64,000 nt of DNA from Streptomyces sp. R44 (GCF_041053105.1 NZ_CP163444.1:4402001-4466000), one strand, 5' to 3'; numbered from the stretch's first letter, positions 26,754 through 37,726 are shown. The notes: a model not told the origin generated them from the sequence alone. Made by a program: numbers and translations.

Positions 26754-27661
26754 GCACCTTGCACATCGACCACGTCTCCCGCTGGTTCGGAAACGTCGTA
26801 GCGGTCAACGACGTCACGATGTCGATCAGCCCCGGCGTCACCGGTCTCCTCGGCCCCAACGGCGCCGGAAAGTCCACCCTCATCAACATGATGGGCGGCT
26901 TCCTCGACCCCTCCACCGGCAGCGTGACCCTCGACGGCCAGCCCGTCTGGCGCAACGAGTCGGTCTACCGCTCCATCGGCGTCGTCCCCGAGCGGGAGGC
27001 GATGTACGACTTCCTCACCGGCCGCGAGTTCGTCGTGGCCAACGCCGAGCTCCAGGGCCTCGGCGCGGCGGAGGCCCAGCGGGCGCTCGCGACCGTCGAG
27101 ATGGAGTACGCGCAGGACCGGAAGATCTCCACGTACAGCAAGGGCATGCGGCAGCGCGTGAAGATGGCCTCGGCCCTCGTCCACGAGCCGTCCGTGCTGC
27201 TGCTCGACGAGCCGTTCAACGGCATGGACCCGCGCCAGCGCATGCAGCTCATGGAGCTGCTGCGGCGGATGGGCGCGGACGGGCGCACGGTCCTCTTCTC
27301 CTCGCACATCCTGGAGGAGGTCGAGCAGCTCGCCTCCCACATCGAGGTGATCGTGGCCGGACGGCACGCCGCCTCCGGCGACTTCCGGCGGATCCGCCGC
27401 CTGATGACCGACCGGCCGCACCGCTATGTGATCCGCTCCAGCGACGACCGGGCGCTCGCCGCCGCGCTGATCGCCGATCCGTCCACGGCCGGCATCGAGG
27501 TCGACGCGGTGGACGGCGGACTGCGGATCCAGGCCGTCGACTTCGGACGGTTCACCGAGCTGCTGCCGAAGGTCGCGCGGGAGCGGGGCATCCGTCTCCT
27601 CACGGTCTCGCCCTCGGACGAGTCCCTCGAATCCGTCTTCTCGTATCTCGTCGCGGCCTGA
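26750..27661 (+). CDS. ABC transporter ATP-binding protein
   Basis: This is the second ATPase of the operon, 303 residues: Walker A GPNGAGKST, signature YSKGMRQRVKMASAL, Walker B VLLLDEPFNGMDP, switch His in FSSHILEEVE. It ends with a regulatory extension. GTG 26750 overlaps the permease stop (GTGA). It shares the architecture but not close identity with the first ATPase, suggesting an old duplication and a heteromeric exporter. Confidence 0.92.
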   Translation: MSTLHIDHVSRWFGNVVAVNDVTMSISPGVTGLLGPNGAGKSTLINMMGGFLDPSTGSVTLDGQPVWRNESVYRSIGVVPEREAMYDFLTGREFVVANAELQGLGAAEAQRALATVEMEYAQDRKISTYSKGMRQRVKMASALVHEPSVLLLDEPFNGMDPRQRMQLMELLRRMGADGRTVLFSSHILEEVEQLASHIEVIVAGRHAASGDFRRIRRLMTDRPHRYVIRSSDDRALAAALIADPSTAGIEVDAVDGGLRIQAVDFGRFTELLPKVARERGIRLLTVSPSDESLESVFSYLVAA

Positions 27662-27677
27662 AAGGAGCACGACCCCG

Positions 27678-28397
27678 ATGTACGACCCCACTGTCGCCCG
27701 GCTCACCTACCGGGCCCTCCTCGGCCGCCGGCGGGCGGCGATCCTCTTCCTGCTGCCCGCCCTGCTCGTGCTCATCGCCGCGGCCGTCCGCGTGCTCAAC
27801 GGTGCGGACGACCAGGTCGCGGCCGATCTCCTCGGCGGCTTCGCGCTCGCCACGATGGTCCCGCTGATCGGTGTCATCGCCGGCACGGGCGCGATCGGCC
27901 CGGAGATCGACGACGGCTCCATCGTCTATCTGCTCTCCAAGCCGGTGAAGCGGTCGACGATCATCACGACCAAGCTGATCGTGGCCATCGCCGTCACCAT
28001 GGTCTTCTCGGCCGTCCCGACGCTGATCGCCGGCTTCATCCTCAACGGCAACGGCCAGCAGGTGGCCGTCGCCTACACGGTGGCCGCGCTCGTCGCCTCC
28101 ATCGCCTACAGCGCCCTGTTCCTGCTGCTCGGCACCGTCAGCCGGCACGCCGTGGTGATCGGCCTGGTCTACGCCCTGGTGTGGGAGGCCCTCTTCGGCT
28201 CCCTGATCGCCGGCGCCCGGACCCTGAGCGTCCAGCAGTGGGCGCTGGCCCTGGCGGAGAAGGTCACCGGCGACGGCCTGGTCACCTCCGAGGTCGGGCT
28301 GCCGACCGCGGTGACGCTCCTGGTGGCGGTCACGGTCGCGGCGACCTGGTTCGCCGCCCAGAAGCTGAGCAGACTGACCCTGGCCGGCGAGGAGTAG
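27678..28397 (+). CDS. ABC transporter permease
   Basis: This 239-residue permease has six predicted helices. The EIDDGSIVYLLSKPVKRSTIITTKL segment corresponds to the conserved inter-helix region of the first permease. ATG 27678 is preceded by AAAGGAG. It is the last gene of the four-gene operon and is followed by a strong hairpin at 28413-28471. Confidence 0.9.
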   Translation: MYDPTVARLTYRALLGRRRAAILFLLPALLVLIAAAVRVLNGADDQVAADLLGGFALATMVPLIGVIAGTGAIGPEIDDGSIVYLLSKPVKRSTIITTKLIVAIAVTMVFSAVPTLIAGFILNGNGQQVAVAYTVAALVASIAYSALFLLLGTVSRHAVVIGLVYALVWEALFGSLIAGARTLSVQQWALALAEKVTGDGLVTSEVGLPTAVTLLVAVTVAATWFAAQKLSRLTLAGEE

Positions 28398-28412
28398 GAC
28401 GACAGAGACGAA

Positions 28413-28471
28413 GCGGTACGGCTCCGAGGGGCGTCGCCCGGAACCGGGAGGCCCACCCCGAGCCGTACCGC
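28413..28471 (+). terminator. Terminator of the ABC operon
   Basis: A perfect 12-bp inverted repeat (GCGGTACGGCTC at 28413-28424, complement at 28460-28471) encloses further GC pairing. It lies between the ABC operon and the convergent MFS gene. Confidence 0.75.
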
Positions 28472-28514
28472 CCCCGCCCTCGTCTCCCGGACTCTCGTCT
28501 CCCGGGCCCTCGTC

Positions 28515-29780
28515 TCAGACCGTCCGGGCCCGGGCCGCGAGGAGCCCGACGGCGAGGGCCGTCGCGCAGACGCCGAGGACGCCGCAGATCGGCAGGGTCC
28601 AGGAGCCGGTGGCCTGGTGGAGGGCGCCGGCCGCCAGCGGCCCCGCGGCGGCCATCAGATAGCCGACCGTCTGGGCCATCCCGGACAGCCGGGCCGCCGT
28701 CACCGCGTCCCCGGAGCGCAGCACGATCAGGGTCAGGGCGAGGCCGAGGGCGCCTCCCTGGCCGACGCCGAGGACCGCCGACCAGAGCCAGGCGCCCTCC
28801 ACGGGGGCCACCATCAGACCGGCGTAGCCGGCCGCGACGAGCGTCGTGACCAGCACGATCAGCGGGCGCTGGCTGCGCATCCGGCCGCTGAGCAGCGGCA
28901 CGGCGAAGGCACCGGCGACCTGGATCAGGTTGTTGAAGGCGAAGACCATGCCGGCCGTGGAGCGGCTCATCCCGTGGTCGGTGAAGATCGTCGGCATCCA
29001 GGCGATCAGCACGTACGACCAGAGCGACTGCAGGCCCATGAAGAGGGTGACCTGCCAGGCGAGCGGCGAGCGCCAGACGCTCACCGGGCGGGCGCCGCCG
29101 GCCGGGACGGCCCGTACCTCGTGTCCCGTACGACCACGGGCGATCAGCACCTGGGGGAGCCAGGCGAGGGCCGCGACCGCGGCGAGCAGCGACCAGAAGC
29201 CGAGGGAGGCCTCCCAGCCGCCGCCCAGGGCGTTCTCCAGGGGGACCGCGACCGCCGCGGCGACCGTCGCGCCGGCGACCATCGCGCCCGTGTAGACCGA
29301 GGTCATCGACGCGGCCCGGTCCGGGAAGTCACGCTTGATCAGGCCCGGCATCAGCACGTTGAGCAGGGCGATCGCGGTGCCGACGAGGACCCCGCCGGCG
29401 TACAGCGCGTACACGGAGGGCAGTACGCGCGCGAGGATGCCGATTCCGAGCAGCAGGAGCGCCGCGAACAGCACGCGCTCGGCGCCGAAGCGGCGGACGA
29501 GCCAGGGCGCCACCAGGGCGCCCAGGCCGAGGAACAGCACCGGCACCGAGGTGACGAGCGAACTCGCGGTCGCCGAGAGGCCGAAGGCGGCGGATATCTC
29601 GCCGACCAGCGGCGCCACGCTCGCGAGCGCGACCCGCATGTTGAGCGAGGCGAGGACGATGCCGACGAGGAGCACCGCCGGGTGCGCGAGCAGGGCGCGC
29701 CGGGCCGCCGCCCCCTCGGCCGAGGGCCGTACCCCGGCCTCGGCGTCGACGAGTACGCGGTTCTCCTCCTCGGTCCTCAT
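28515..29780 (-). CDS. MFS transporter, CynX/NimT-like
   Basis: This 421-residue transporter has 12 predicted membrane helices and a 35-residue hydrophilic N-terminus. The N-terminal helix segment [26 protein letters not shown] is typical of the CynX/NimT (cyanate/2-nitroimidazole) subgroup, as is the [10 protein letters not shown] loop in mid-protein. ATG 29778-29780 overlaps the stop of the GntR-type gene upstream (ATGA), so the regulator and transporter are co-transcribed. The substrate is probably a small organic anion or drug, but it cannot be named. Confidence 0.88.
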   Translation of the reverse strand: MRTEEENRVLVDAEAGVRPSAEGAAARRALLAHPAVLLVGIVLASLNMRVALASVAPLVGEISAAFGLSATASSLVTSVPVLFLGLGALVAPWLVRRFGAERVLFAALLLLGIGILARVLPSVYALYAGGVLVGTAIALLNVLMPGLIKRDFPDRAASMTSVYTGAMVAGATVAAAVAVPLENALGGGWEASLGFWSLLAAVAALAWLPQVLIARGRTGHEVRAVPAGGARPVSVWRSPLAWQVTLFMGLQSLWSYVLIAWMPTIFTDHGMSRSTAGMVFAFNNLIQVAGAFAVPLLSGRMRSQRPLIVLVTTLVAAGYAGLMVAPVEGAWLWSAVLGVGQGGALGLALTLIVLRSGDAVTAARLSGMAQTVGYLMAAAGPLAAGALHQATGSWTLPICGVLGVCATALAVGLLAARARTV

Positions 29781-30457
29781 CGGTTCTGCTCCGTCAGCGC
29801 CGCGACCGTCTCCATGGGGACCCGCAGCAGTTCGCGGGCCTGCCGCTCCGCGGCCTCCGGGTCGCCGGCCTCGACGGCCGCAACCAGGGCCTCGTGGGCG
29901 TCGATGTCGACCGGGGGCATCTCCCGGTCGCCGAGGGCCTCCACCAGGACCTCGTGCACCTGCGTGGAGAAGAAGCGGTACACCTCGACGAAGGCGGTGT
30001 TGTGGGTGGCGCCGACGACGGCGAGGTGGAAGGCGAGGTCCGCGTCCGCGTCCCGGTCGCCCTCCTCCCGCAGGGTGGTCAGGGCGGCCCGCAGCCGCAG
30101 CAGGTCGTGGGTGTCGCGCCGGGCGGCCGCGAGCCGGGCGGCCTCCGCCTCCAGGGCGACCCGCAGTTCGAGGACGTCGGCCGCGCCCGCGTGCCGGACG
30201 CCGTGGAGCACGGCGGCCGGGTCGGCGGTCGACCGGACGAAGGTGCCGTTGCCCTGACGGGACTCCAGGAGGCCGGCGTGGACGAGGACCCGGACCGCCT
30301 CGCGGACGGTGTTCCGGCCCACGCCGAGCTGCTGCGCGAGCTCGTGCTCGGTCGGGATGCGGTCGCCGACCGCCCACTCCCCTTCGGTGAGCTGCGTGCG
30401 CAGCTGTTCCACCACGGAGTCCACCAGCGAGGTCCGCCCCGCCGCCTTGAGTGCCAT
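29777..30457 (-). CDS. FadR/GntR-family transcriptional regulator
   Basis: This 226-residue repressor has an N-terminal winged helix ([41 protein letters not shown], about residues 34-74). The FCD-type all-helical ligand domain has the metal-site histidine pattern ([13 protein letters not shown], then [14 protein letters not shown]). It is the first gene of a two-gene operon with the MFS transporter, so it most likely represses export until the transported compound or a metabolite binds. Confidence 0.9.
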   Translation of the reverse strand: MALKAAGRTSLVDSVVEQLRTQLTEGEWAVGDRIPTEHELAQQLGVGRNTVREAVRVLVHAGLLESRQGNGTFVRSTADPAAVLHGVRHAGAADVLELRVALEAEAARLAAARRDTHDLLRLRAALTTLREEGDRDADADLAFHLAVVGATHNTAFVEVYRFFSTQVHEVLVEALGDREMPPVDIDAHEALVAAVEAGDPEAAERQARELLRVPMETVAALTEQNR

Positions 30458-30485
30458 GGAAATCCTCTATTCGCCCGGTTGCCCA

Positions 30486-30502
30486 GTCATCCTACAAGTG
30501 AC
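30486..30502. promoter_or_regulatory. Possible operator of the FadR/GntR gene
   Basis: GTCATCCTACAAGTGAC has matching GTCA/TGAC ends around a 9-base centre, 29 bases upstream of the regulator's start. This is a weak candidate for autoregulation. Confidence 0.3.
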
Positions 30503-30592
30503 CTCCCTCGCGCCCCCGGCCGGCCCGCAGCGACCGGACTACTGTGGGCTCGTACGTGTGCCGAACACCCTCACCACCCTCGGGAGTCAGTC

Positions 30593-31996
<1,404 letters not shown>

Positions 31997-32031
31997 GGTT
32001 TCTCCCGGCTTCGGGTGATAGGCACTGAAAG

Positions 32032-32721
32032 GTGCCGAGCAGAACCTCTCCGGGTGAAACCCCTCCGGGCGAAACCCCACCGGGTGGCGAACCGTCCCGG
32101 CCGATCAGGTCGTGGGTGTGTTCGTCACCCGGTACGCATGTGTGGCTGGCGGTCATCGCGATCACCAGCCTCGTCATCGCGCTCGTCCCCCACGGCCTGG
32201 AGACCTATCTCCTCCACCGCAACAGCAGCAATCTCCACCAGCTCGCCCACCACCCCATGCGGGCCCTGCTCGGCAGCGCGTTCTGGATCGAGAACCCGGC
32301 CGACCTCCTCCTGTACGCGGTGCTCTTCGAGGTCTTCCACGCCCCCGTGGAACGCTGGCTCGGCACCCCGAAATGGCTCTTCACCGTCGCCACCGCCCAC
32401 ATCGCGGCCACGCTCATCAGCCAGCAGGTGGTCCTCGTGGCGATCCGGCTCCACGACGTGCCGCGCAGCATGGCCCATGTCGTCGACATCGGGGTCAGCT
32501 ACGGCCTCGCCGCCTCCGCCGGGATCCTGACCTACCGGCTCCCGAACCCCTGGCGCTGGCTCTACCTCCCCGCGGTCCTGGCGTTCTTCCTCGTCCCGCT
32601 CGCCACCGACCGCACCTACACCGACCTCGGCCACGCGATCTCGCTGGCGATCGGTCTGGCCTGCTACCCGCTGACGCGCGGAAAACCGGTCGCCCCCGAA
32701 CGGGCGCCCGGCGCACACTAG
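32032..32721 (+). CDS. Rhomboid-like membrane protein
   Basis: This 229-residue protein has a Pro/Gly-rich start (a PPGET repeat) and five or six hydrophobic helices. The candidate intramembrane protease dyad is Ser in DIGVSYGLAASAG (helix 4 position) and His in YTDLGHAISLAIGL (last helix). The canonical rhomboid GxSG is changed to GVSYG, so activity is uncertain. The short hydrophilic loop LFEVFHAPVERWLGTPKWL precedes helix 3. GTG 32032 starts 36 bases after lpdA. Confidence 0.75.
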   Translation: MPSRTSPGETPPGETPPGGEPSRPIRSWVCSSPGTHVWLAVIAITSLVIALVPHGLETYLLHRNSSNLHQLAHHPMRALLGSAFWIENPADLLLYAVLFEVFHAPVERWLGTPKWLFTVATAHIAATLISQQVVLVAIRLHDVPRSMAHVVDIGVSYGLAASAGILTYRLPNPWRWLYLPAVLAFFLVPLATDRTYTDLGHAISLAIGLACYPLTRGKPVAPERAPGAH

Positions 32722-32766
32722 TTGCACGGGGGACACGGGGGATCTCCCGGGTGCGGCCGCTTCGAG

Positions 32767-32789
32767 CGCGCGGACCCTCGGTCCGCGCG
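32767..32789 (+). terminator. Hairpin after the rhomboid-like gene
   Basis: CGCGCGGACC, a 3-base loop and GGTCCGCGCG form a perfect 10-bp stem. It lies 45 bases after the stop and is the first of two tandem hairpins. Confidence 0.65.
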
Positions 32790-32802
32790 GGCCGCGAACC
32801 CA

Positions 32803-32836
32803 CGAAGGCCCGCTCCCTCCGGGGAGCGGGCCTTCG
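32803..32836. terminator. Strong bidirectional terminator
   Basis: A perfect 15-bp stem (CGAAGGCCCGCTCCC and its complement) with loop TCCG lies between the convergent rhomboid-like and HAD genes. Confidence 0.85.
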
Positions 32837-32852
32837 CGCAGAACTCGGCAGC

Positions 32853-33659
32853 TCAGCCTGCCAGCAGGCGCTCCAGGACGACCGCGATGCCGTCCTCCTC
32901 GTTCGAGGCCGTCACCTCGTCCGCCACCGCCCGCAGCTCCTCGTGCGCGTTGCCCATGGCCACGCCGTGCGCCGCCCAGCCGAACATCGGGATGTCGTTG
33001 GGCATGTCGCCGAAGGCGATCGTCTCCGCGGCCTTCACGCCGAGCCGGCGCGCCGCGAGCGACAGACCGGTCGCCTTGCTCAGACCGAGCGGAAGGATCT
33101 CCACGATGCCCGGGCCCGCCATGACGACGTCCACGAGTCCGCCGACCGTCTCCCGCGCGACCCGGGTCAGCTCGTCGTCGCTCAGCGTCGGGTGCTGGAC
33201 GTACAGCTTGGTCAGCGGCGCCGACCACAGCTCCGCCGGGTCCTCGTACGCCACGTACGGCAGGGGCCCTTCGTGGGCCTTGTAGCCCGGACCCATCAGG
33301 ACCTCGCCGTCCAGACCGTCGCGGCTGGCGGCCAGCGCCAGCGGGCCCACCTCCGCCTCGATCTTGGAGAGGGCGAGCCCCGCGAGCTGCCGGTCCAGGG
33401 TCAGCGAGGTCAGCAGCCGGTGCTCACCGGCGTGGTAGACCTGCGCGCCCTGCCCGCACACCGCGATCCCCTGGTAGCCGAGGTCGTCGAGGATGTGCCG
33501 GGTCCAGGGCACCGCCCGGCCGGTGACCACGATGTGCGCGGCACCCGCCGCCGTCACGGCGGCGAGCGCGTCCCGCGTGCGGTCCGAGACGGACTCGTCG
33601 GCCCGCAGCAGCGTGCCGTCGAGGTCCGTCGCGACCAGGCGGTAGGGGAAGGGGCTCAC
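32853..33659 (-). CDS. Cof-type HAD-superfamily phosphatase
   Basis: This 268-residue HAD-IIB phosphatase has [14 protein letters not shown] near the N-terminus, IVVTGR, and [26 protein letters not shown] at the metal site. It is a paralogue of the gene at 14570, with similar motifs but a different cap domain sequence. GTG 33657-33659 overlaps the serS stop (GTGA), so it is translated with seryl-tRNA synthetase. A housekeeping or metabolite-repair role is likely. Confidence 0.88.
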   Translation of the reverse strand: MSPFPYRLVATDLDGTLLRADESVSDRTRDALAAVTAAGAAHIVVTGRAVPWTRHILDDLGYQGIAVCGQGAQVYHAGEHRLLTSLTLDRQLAGLALSKIEAEVGPLALAASRDGLDGEVLMGPGYKAHEGPLPYVAYEDPAELWSAPLTKLYVQHPTLSDDELTRVARETVGGLVDVVMAGPGIVEILPLGLSKATGLSLAARRLGVKAAETIAFGDMPNDIPMFGWAAHGVAMGNAHEELRAVADEVTASNEEDGIAVVLERLLAG

Positions 33660-34945
33660 TTGGCGATCGGCTCCAGGACCTCACGGCCGCCGAGGTACGG
33701 GCGGAGGATCTCGGGCACGCGCACCGAACCGTCGGCCAGCTGGTGGTTCTCGAGGATCGCCACGATCGTGCGCGGGACGGCGCACAGCGTGCCGTTCAGG
33801 GTGGCCAGCGGCTGCACCGTCTTCTTGCCGCCCTGCTCGTCGCGCATGCGGACGGAGAGCCGACGGGCCTGGAAGCTGTCGCAGTTCGACGCGGAGGTCA
33901 GCTCGCGGTACTTGCCCTGCGTCGGGATCCACGCCTCGCAGTCGAACTTGCGGGAGGCGGAGGCGCCGAGGTCACCGGTGGCGACGTCGATGACCTGGAA
34001 CGGCAGCTCCAGGGAGGTCAGCCACTGCTTCTCCCAGTCCAGGAGCCGCTTGTGCTCGTTCTCCGCGTCCTCGGGCGCGACGTACGAGAACATCTCGACC
34101 TTGTCGAACTGGTGGACGCGGAAGATGCCCCGGGTGTCCTTGCCGTACGTGCCGGCCTCGCGGCGGAAGCAGGGCGAGAAGCCCGCGTACCGCAGCGGCA
34201 GCTTGTCGGCCTCGATGATCTCGTCCATGTGGTACGCGGCGAGGGGCACCTCGGACGTGCCGACGAGGTAGTAGTCGTCCTTCTCCAGGTGGTACACGTT
34301 CTCCGCGGCCTGGCCGAGGAAGCCGGTGCCCTCCATGGCGCGCGGACGGACCAGCGCCGGGGTCAGCATCGGGATGAAGCCGGCCTCGGTGGCCTGGGCG
34401 ATCGCGGCGTTGACCAGGGCGAGCTCAAGGAGCGCGCCGACACCGGTCAGGTAGTAGAAGCGCGAGCCGGAGACCTTGGCGCCCCGCTCGACGTCGATGG
34501 CGCCGAGGGCCTCGCCCAGCTCCAGATGGTCCTTGGGCTCGAAGCCCTCGGCCGCGAAGTCGCGGATGGTGCCGTGCGTCTCCAGGACGACGAAGTCCTC
34601 CTCGCCGCCGACCGGGACGTCCGTGTGGACGATGTTCCCGAGCTGGAGCAGCAGCGCGCGGGCCGTCTCGTTAGCCTCGTTCTGCTCGGCCTCGGCGGCC
34701 TTGACGTCGGTCTTGAGCTGCTCGGCCTTCTGCAGGAGCTCGGCGCGCTCCTCGGGGGAGGCCTTGGGGATCAGCTTGCCGAGCGCCCTCTGCTCGGATC
34801 GGAGCTCGTCGAAGCGGACGCCGGACGACCTGCGCCGCTCATCGGCGGAGAGCAGGGCGTCGACGAGCGCGACGTCCTCTCCACGGGCGCGCTGGGAGGC
34901 GCGAACACGGTCGGGGTCCTCACGGAGCAGGCGAAGGTCAATCAC
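33656..34945 (-). CDS. serS: Seryl-tRNA synthetase
   Basis: This 429-residue class II synthetase charges tRNA-Ser and tRNA-Sec with serine. The N-terminal coiled-coil arm (about 30-100, [20 protein letters not shown]) contacts the long variable arm of tRNA-Ser. The catalytic core shows motif 2 [23 protein letters not shown] and the [17 protein letters not shown] region, with motif 3 further on. GTG 34945 starts the protein ([10 protein letters not shown]). It is the first gene of a pair with the HAD phosphatase. A tRNA-Ser gene lies at 53.3 kb. Confidence 0.97.
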   Translation of the reverse strand: MIDLRLLREDPDRVRASQRARGEDVALVDALLSADERRRSSGVRFDELRSEQRALGKLIPKASPEERAELLQKAEQLKTDVKAAEAEQNEANETARALLLQLGNIVHTDVPVGGEEDFVVLETHGTIRDFAAEGFEPKDHLELGEALGAIDVERGAKVSGSRFYYLTGVGALLELALVNAAIAQATEAGFIPMLTPALVRPRAMEGTGFLGQAAENVYHLEKDDYYLVGTSEVPLAAYHMDEIIEADKLPLRYAGFSPCFRREAGTYGKDTRGIFRVHQFDKVEMFSYVAPEDAENEHKRLLDWEKQWLTSLELPFQVIDVATGDLGASASRKFDCEAWIPTQGKYRELTSASNCDSFQARRLSVRMRDEQGGKKTVQPLATLNGTLCAVPRTIVAILENHQLADGSVRVPEILRPYLGGREVLEPIAK

Positions 34946-35030
34946 CCCACCAGGCTACCGGTGCGCGTTCGCGTGCCCCCACCGGATAAGGGTGCGCGTG
35001 TTGATTCGCCCGAATTGAGACGCGAGGAAA

Positions 35031-35394
35031 TGTGGACGGCCGGCCGCCGGCATTCACTTATCCACAGGCTGTGCGGAAGATCTGTGGACTACCGAGAAGA
35101 TCACGGGGATTTCCCTCATCGTCCCTGAGAATTCCGTGATCAAACACCATTGACGCACTCATTTGGGTGGGAATTGCTCGCTCCAACGAGTGGGTCCGCA
35201 GAGGGCCGCTGACGAGGGCGTCCGTGGCGCTCTGTGGATGGCGCACGCAGTGGCGGGGGGTGAGTGGGGTGATTTGTCGACCTTGTCTCGGCGTGGTGTC
35301 GACTTGTCCCCAGGTCTCACGGGATCCTGTGGATAACCTCTGTGGGTAACCGAAAAGTATGCAGGTAGGACTAGTGGTTCGTACCTGTGGACGA
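35031..35394. promoter_or_regulatory. DnaA-box array (two perfect, four one-mismatch, two weaker)
   Basis: Perfect TTATCCACA lies at 35058-35066 (+) and 35328-35336 (-). One-mismatch boxes are at 35083-35091 (-), 35304-35312 (+), 35341-35349 (-) and 35386-35394 (-). Two-mismatch boxes are at 35031-35039 (-) and 35233-35241 (-). Such density is not expected by chance in a few hundred bases. DnaA-box clusters outside oriC that titrate DnaA have been described in Streptomyces. Confidence 0.85.
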
Positions 35395-35419
35395 ACGCTC
35401 CCGGGGCCGGGAGCGTTCG
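35392..35419 (-). terminator. Terminator of pheA
   Basis: A perfect 13-bp stem (CGAACGCTCCCGG and complement) separated by two bases, 13 bases beyond the pheA stop. The outermost DnaA-box-like sequence abuts it. Confidence 0.75.
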
Positions 35420-35431
35420 GTCACCATCGGA

Positions 35432-36367
35432 TCAGGCCCGACCGTCCTGGGCCCTCGCCAGCCAGTCGGAGGCCTCCATGAACTCCACGTCCGAAGTGCC
35501 GCGCCGCAGCGCCCGTACGTCCTCGACCGCGACGCCCGCCCGCGGGTACGAGCCGAGGAACCGCACGTTGGGGCAGATCCGCTTGAGACCCATCAGCGCC
35601 TCGCCCACCCGCCGGTCCGCGATGTGGCCCTCGGCGTCCACGGCGAAGCAGTAGTTCCCGATCCCCGCCCCCGTGGGCCGGGACTGGATCAGCATCAGGT
35701 TCACCCCGCGCACCGCGAATTCCTGGAGCAGTTCGAGGAGGGCACCCGGATGATCGTCACCCAGCCACAGCACCACCGAGGTCTTGTCCGCGCCCGTCGG
35801 GGCCGCCGGCCGGGCCGGCCGGCCCACGAGCACGAACCGGGTCTCGGCGTTCTCCGCGTCGTGGATCTCGGTGACCAGCGCTTCGAGGCCGTACGTCGCC
35901 GCAGCGAACTCCCCCGCGAAGGCGGCGTCGAAGCGGCCCTCCTGCACGAGCCGGGCCCCGTCCGCGTTGGAGGCGGCCGACTCCCACACCGCCTCGGGCA
36001 GGTGGGCCCGCAGCCAGTTCCGGACCTGCGGCTGGGCCACCGGATGGCCCGTGACCGTCTTGATCTCCGAGAGCTTGGTCCCGGGGCGGACGAGCAGCGC
36101 GAAGGCGATCGGGAGGAGCACCTCGCGGTAGATCATCAGCGGCTCGCCGGAGGCCAGTTCGTCCAGGGTCGCGGTCACCCCGCCCTCGACCGAGTTCTCG
36201 ATCGGTACGAGCGCGGCGGCGGCCTCCCCGTTCCGTACGGCGTCGAGGGCGGCCGGGACCGAGACCATGGGCACGAGTTCCCGCGTCGCGGCCTCGGGCA
36301 GCGTGCGCAGCGCCGCTTCGGTGAAGGTGCCTTCAGGGCCGAGATAGGTGTACCGGGTGGCGGACAT
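35432..36367 (-). CDS. pheA: Prephenate dehydratase
   Basis: This 311-residue monofunctional enzyme converts prephenate to phenylpyruvate in phenylalanine synthesis. The N-terminal catalytic domain begins YTYLGPEGTFTEAAL and includes VPIENSVEGGVTATLDEL. The C-terminal ACT domain, which binds Phe for feedback inhibition, has HPGALLELLQEFAVRGVNLMLIQSRPTGAGIGNYCFAVDAEGH. It stands alone, with the copper operon upstream on the same strand 90 bases away. Confidence 0.96.
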   Translation of the reverse strand: MSATRYTYLGPEGTFTEAALRTLPEAATRELVPMVSVPAALDAVRNGEAAAALVPIENSVEGGVTATLDELASGEPLMIYREVLLPIAFALLVRPGTKLSEIKTVTGHPVAQPQVRNWLRAHLPEAVWESAASNADGARLVQEGRFDAAFAGEFAAATYGLEALVTEIHDAENAETRFVLVGRPARPAAPTGADKTSVVLWLGDDHPGALLELLQEFAVRGVNLMLIQSRPTGAGIGNYCFAVDAEGHIADRRVGEALMGLKRICPNVRFLGSYPRAGVAVEDVRALRRGTSDVEFMEASDWLARAQDGRA

Positions 36368-36457
36368 ACCGTCACCCTAATGGTCGCCGCGGGAGCGAGC
36401 CGCCGTCCGAGCGAGGGCTCTCACTCCTCGGACGGGGGCGCGCTCCGGCCGGGCCGG

Positions 36458-37726
36458 TCAGGCCTCCAGGAGGCGCTGGCCCACGTACTCGCCCTCGGCG
36501 GGACCGCCCGGGACCGCGAAGAGCCCGCTCGCCTCGTGGCGGATGAACGCGGACAGCGCGTCGCCCCGGTCGAGCTTGCGCTGCACCGGGACGAAGCCCC
36601 TGAGCGGGTCCGCCTGCCAGCAGACGAAGAGCAGACCCGCGTCCGGGGTCCCGTCCGGGCCGATCCCGTCGTGGAAGGAGAACGGCCTGCGCAGCATCGC
36701 CGCCCCGCCGTTCTGTTCGGGGGCGGAGATCCGGGAGTGGGCGTTGTCCGGGATCACCGTCTTCCCGTCCGGACCGATCTTGTTCAGGTCGAGCTCGGTG
36801 GTCTCGGAGCCGCCGGTGAGCGGGGCCCCGTCGGACTTCCGGCGCCCGATCACCTTCTCCTGCCGGTCCAGCGGCAGCTTCTCCCAGTCGTCGAGCAGCA
36901 TCCGGATCCGGCGCACCACCGCGTACGAGCCGCCGGCCATCCAGTCCTGCGCGCCGCCGGCCCCGGCCGGGACGAAGATCCGCCGGTCGAAGTCGGGGTC
37001 GGTGGGCTTCGGGTTGCCCGTGCCGTCGACCTGGCCCATCAGATTGCGGGCGGTCATCGGCTGCGCGGTGGCACCGGCCGAGCGGTTGAAGCCGTTCATC
37101 TGCCAGCGCACCCGGGCCGCGTCCCCGGCGTCCTTCTGGACGGCGCGGAGCGCGTGGAAGGCGACGAGCGCGTCGTCGGCACCGATCTGCACCCAGAGAT
37201 CGCCCTCCGAGCGCCGGGGGTCCAGGGCGTCGGAGGAGAACGCGGGCAGCGGGTCGAGACCGGCGGGTCGGCGCGAGGTCAGTCCGGTGCGGTCGAAGAA
37301 GGTGCGGCCGAAGCCGAAGGTGACCGTGAGGGAGGAGGGACCCGCGTCGAGCGCGACACCGGTGTCCTCGGCCGGGGCCCTGCCCGCCATCAGCACCTTC
37401 GCCGTGGCCGACCAGCGGCGCAGCAGGGCGGTGGCCTCCTTGCGGCCGGCGCCGGGGGCGAGGTCGAAGGCGATCAGATGACCGCGGGACTGAAGGGGGG
37501 TGGTGATGCCCGCCTGATGTTTCCCGTGAAACATCACCGCGGTCGAGCCGACGGTGGTCAGCGCCGGGGCGCCGCCGGCTCCGGTACCGGCGGTGTCGTC
37601 GCCGGACAGGGCCGCGGAGATCCCGGCGCCGCCGGCCGCGCCGACGACGAGGCCGGCGGCTCCGGCCGCGCCGACGGTGCCGAGCAGGCGCCGGCGGGAG
37701 AGCTCAAGGTTGTCGCTGTCGGTCAC
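36458..37726 (-). CDS. dtpA: Tat-exported Dyp-type haem peroxidase (DtpA)
   Basis: This 422-residue dye-decolourising peroxidase has a twin-arginine signal (SRRRLLGTVGAAGAAGLV). The GXXDG motif appears as GQVDGTGNP (distal Asp234), and the proximal haem histidine is in HSRISAPEQNGG (His330). In Streptomyces lividans the orthologue, encoded in the same copper cluster, assists maturation of the radical copper oxidase GlxA needed for morphogenesis. GTG 37726 begins 5 bases after the CopC/CopD gene, so it is the last gene of the operon. A parS-like 16-mer lies in the region for residues 65-70. Confidence 0.93.
   Translation of the reverse strand: MTDSDNLELSRRRLLGTVGAAGAAGLVVGAAGGAGISAALSGDDTAGTGAGGAPALTTVGSTAVMFHGKHQAGITTPLQSRGHLIAFDLAPGAGRKEATALLRRWSATAKVLMAGRAPAEDTGVALDAGPSSLTVTFGFGRTFFDRTGLTSRRPAGLDPLPAFSSDALDPRRSEGDLWVQIGADDALVAFHALRAVQKDAGDAARVRWQMNGFNRSAGATAQPMTARNLMGQVDGTGNPKPTDPDFDRRIFVPAGAGGAQDWMAGGSYAVVRRIRMLLDDWEKLPLDRQEKVIGRRKSDGAPLTGGSETTELDLNKIGPDGKTVIPDNAHSRISAPEQNGGAAMLRRPFSFHDGIGPDGTPDAGLLFVCWQADPLRGFVPVQRKLDRGDALSAFIRHEASGLFAVPGGPAEGEYVGQRLLEA
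37518..37533. other. parS-like site inside dtpA
   Basis: TGTTTCCCGTGAAACA matches parS at 15 of 16 positions, with the single change near the centre. On the minus strand it encodes MFHGKH in the low-constraint stretch after the Tat signal. Confidence 0.7.

Larger units (their letters stand above)
34946..35431. other. 486-base non-coding region with DnaA-box array
   Basis: There is no coding frame with typical codon use. From the serS side it contains the serS promoter zone with the shared motif TTCGCCCGAATTGAGA (35005-35020), an array of DnaA-box-like 9-mers (35031-35394) and the pheA terminator (35392-35419). The local base composition is less GC-rich than the flanking genes. Confidence 0.8.

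Noticed and set aside
33656..35020. T-box leader upstream of serS
   Set aside because: The region lacks a T-box sequence and specifier-loop structure, and in Actinobacteria T-boxes are mainly known upstream of ileS.
35031..35394. Replication origin oriC itself
   Set aside because: dnaA and dnaN are not adjacent and the number of boxes is well below that of a Streptomyces oriC. A DnaA-titrating cluster is the more modest reading.
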